Part shown: in pieces, positions 7,124-7,685 of the stretch
How the letters are laid out: every line of letters begins with the position of its first letter
Position numbering within the stretch: position 1 is the first letter of the stretch
Origin: JAIEPT01 sp038217425
Lineage (GTDB): Bacteria > Planctomycetota > Planctomycetia > Gemmatales > Gemmataceae
Direction of reading: 5' to 3'
Assembly (NCBI GenBank): GCA_038217425.1
Contig: JBBQPM010000270.1
Coordinates: 1 to 7,685, forward strand
DNA: 7,685 nucleotides
Program-made: the position numbers and the translations under genes
The notes under the pieces: model-generated
The model's input: the letters and a program-made list of their open reading frames with translations, nothing else
Database searches by the model: none
What the model was told of the DNA's origin: nothing

Positions 7124-7162
7124 TCGTGAAGTTAGCCCAAGTTACGCTGTTCGACTTTTTTT
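7122..7162 (+). terminator. Weak candidate rho-independent terminator
   Basis: AGTCG (7122-7126) pairs with CGACT (7152-7156), extended by AA (7129-7130) with TT (7150-7151) across a 2-nt bulge and AGC (7134-7136) with GCT (7146-7148). A seven-T run follows (7156-7162). The hairpin starts within the membrane-protein stop codon. The bulges make it a weak stem, so read-through towards the transposase is likely. Confidence 0.3.
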
Positions 7163-7251
7163 CTAACGATTTTCGCCCCTGCGGCGTTCGCTTTCTCTGG
7201 TAATTTCCACGTCCGCCTCCGCCACTCGGCGTGTAGTGAAGACCTACCCGC

Positions 7252-7281
7252 TTGAAATCACTCCCGACTTTTTGCGATTCT
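7252..7281 (+). promoter_or_regulatory. Candidate internal promoter of the transposase
   Basis: TTGAAA (7252-7257) matches the -35 consensus at five of six positions. After an 18-bp spacer, TGC-GATTCT (7273-7281) is a weak extended -10 (three of six in the hexamer). Transcription would begin near 7288, downstream of the left arm of the hairpin at 7264-7277. By-eye call. Confidence 0.3.
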
Positions 7282-7314
7282 AGGCGCCTCCCCGCCAAAG
7301 TCGCAAGGAGTCGG
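7264..7314 (+). promoter_or_regulatory. Hairpin that buries the transposase ribosome binding site
   Basis: CCGACTTTTTGCGA (7264-7277) and TCGCAAGGAGTCGG (7301-7314) form an uninterrupted 14-bp RNA stem with two G-U wobbles. A further wobble and an A-U pair (7278-7300, 7279-7299) extend it towards a loop of about 19 nt. The Shine-Dalgarno AAGGAG (7305-7310), 6 nt before the ATG at 7317, lies wholly inside the right arm. RNAs that include the left arm would have this site masked. Confidence 0.6.
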
Positions 7315-7316
7315 CG

Positions 7317-7685
7317 ATGTTTCTCAGACGTTGCGAACGACGCAAGAACGGCAAGGTCCACACCTACTGGGCCCTCGTCGAATCCTACCGCACCGCCCAG
7401 GGTTCCCGGCAACGCGTCGTCGCTTACCTCGGCGAACTCAAGGCCAGCCAGAAGAACGGGTGGGCGCATCTGGGCAAACGGTTACGCGGGCAACAAAAGC
7501 CTCAGCCTTCCCTTTTCGATCTTCCTGACGGCGACGGACTCGACGAGGAAGTACTCGTTCAATTAAAGGGCATCCGACTCGAACGACTCCGCGATTTCGG
7601 CGACGTTTGGCTCGCCTGGGGACTGTGGCGGCTGCTCGAGATTGACACCCTATTGTCACAACTCTTGCCTGTAGGCCGCGAAGAC
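7317..7685 (+). CDS. IS1634-family transposase, N-terminal part
   Basis: The open frame runs 123 codons to the window edge without a stop. Its start MFLRRCERRKNGKVHTYWA, followed by LVESYRTAQGSRQRVVAYLG, is characteristic of IS1634-type (IS4 superfamily) DDE transposases, which cut and paste DNA through an RNase H-fold domain. That catalytic domain lies beyond the window, so integrity cannot be judged. A linker at residues 55-75 carries QPSLFD (63-68), which fits the beta-clamp-binding consensus. The stretch LRDFGDVWLAWGLWRLL (91-107) is the conserved segment before the catalytic domain. The ATG has AAGGAG (7305-7310) at 6-nt spacing, held within a hairpin. Family call is from recognition of the N-terminus alone. 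Confidence 0.88.
   Translation, partial: MFLRRCERRKNGKVHTYWALVESYRTAQGSRQRVVAYLGELKASQKNGWAHLGKRLRGQQKPQPSLFDLPDGDGLDEEVLVQLKGIRLERLRDFGDVWLAWGLWRLLEIDTLLSQLLPVGRED

Larger units (their letters stand above)
7124..7316. other. Gap between membrane protein and transposase, contains IS left end
   Basis: This 193-bp non-coding stretch holds the candidate terminator at its left and the transposase regulatory hairpin at its right. The left boundary of the insertion sequence must fall somewhere here but cannot be fixed without the right inverted repeat, which is outside the window. AAGTTA occurs twice (7129-7134, 7139-7144), 10 bp apart, with no clear meaning. No supported gene. Confidence 0.5.
7264..7685 (+). 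mobile_element. IS1634-family insertion sequence, left part only
   Basis: The transposase N-terminus and its leader mark the left part of an IS1634-type element that runs off the right edge. The true left end lies between about 7124 and 7264 and is not resolved; the coordinate given is the leader hairpin. It sits behind the dnaE-hpnCD operon in the same orientation, so operon read-through would enter it. Confidence 0.6.

Noticed and set aside
5803..7203. 466-codon plus-strand open frame across hpnD and the membrane-protein gene
   Set aside because: It overlaps two well-supported genes in another frame and its Arg-rich translation is typical of an off-frame reading. A short GTG-started tail (7126-7203) was also considered; it lacks a good ribosome site.
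7235..7262. AGTGA/TCACT inverted repeat as the insertion-sequence end or an operator
   Set aside because: Only 5 bp per arm with an 18-nt spacer; this length is expected by chance, and the other end of the element is not available for comparison.
1..7685. CRISPR array, tRNA or rRNA genes
   Set aside because: No regularly spaced direct repeats, no tRNA-like cloverleaf ending and no rRNA-like sequence were seen on either strand.

Overview
The window (7,685 bp, GC-rich) looks like chromosomal DNA from a Planctomycetes-type bacterium, perhaps Pirellulales. This rests on GC-rich coding, a full-length DnaE1-type polymerase, an hpnC-hpnD squalene module directly behind it, and an IS1634-type transposase. 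The phylum is an inference; no marker here proves it.

Layout, left to right. Positions 1-41 hold the first 13 codons of a minus-strand gene that leaves the window. It has a strong Shine-Dalgarno and an extended -10 promoter in the 184-bp divergent gap. A plus-strand pentapeptide-repeat protein follows (226-930). A 185-bp gap (931-1115) carries a -10-like box for dnaE and, on the minus strand, an unexplained strong Shine-Dalgarno plus ATG at 986. Next comes a tightly packed plus-strand run: dnaE (1116-4685), hpnC (4689-5606), hpnD (GTG start at 5615, to 6463) and a single-pass membrane protein of unknown function (6479-7123). The gaps in this run are 3, 8 and 15 bp, so it is probably one transcript. 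A weak terminator-like hairpin overlaps the last stop codon. The right end is the start of an IS1634-family transposase (7317 to the window edge).

How the genes work together. HpnD is expected to condense two farnesyl diphosphates to presqualene diphosphate, and HpnC to convert that to hydroxysqualene. The usual third enzyme, the FAD-dependent reductase HpnE, is not in the window. Squalene would feed hopanoids, sterols or C30 carotenoids. Coupling these genes to the replicative polymerase is unusual in functional terms.

The most notable sequence signals are: an 18-residue tandem-like repeat in the DnaE polymerase domain; a 14-bp hairpin that buries the transposase ribosome binding site; a near-identical clamp-binding-type motif in DnaE and the transposase; and a cysteine ladder in the pentapeptide-repeat protein. 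I did not find a clearly novel multi-gene defence or mobile system here.
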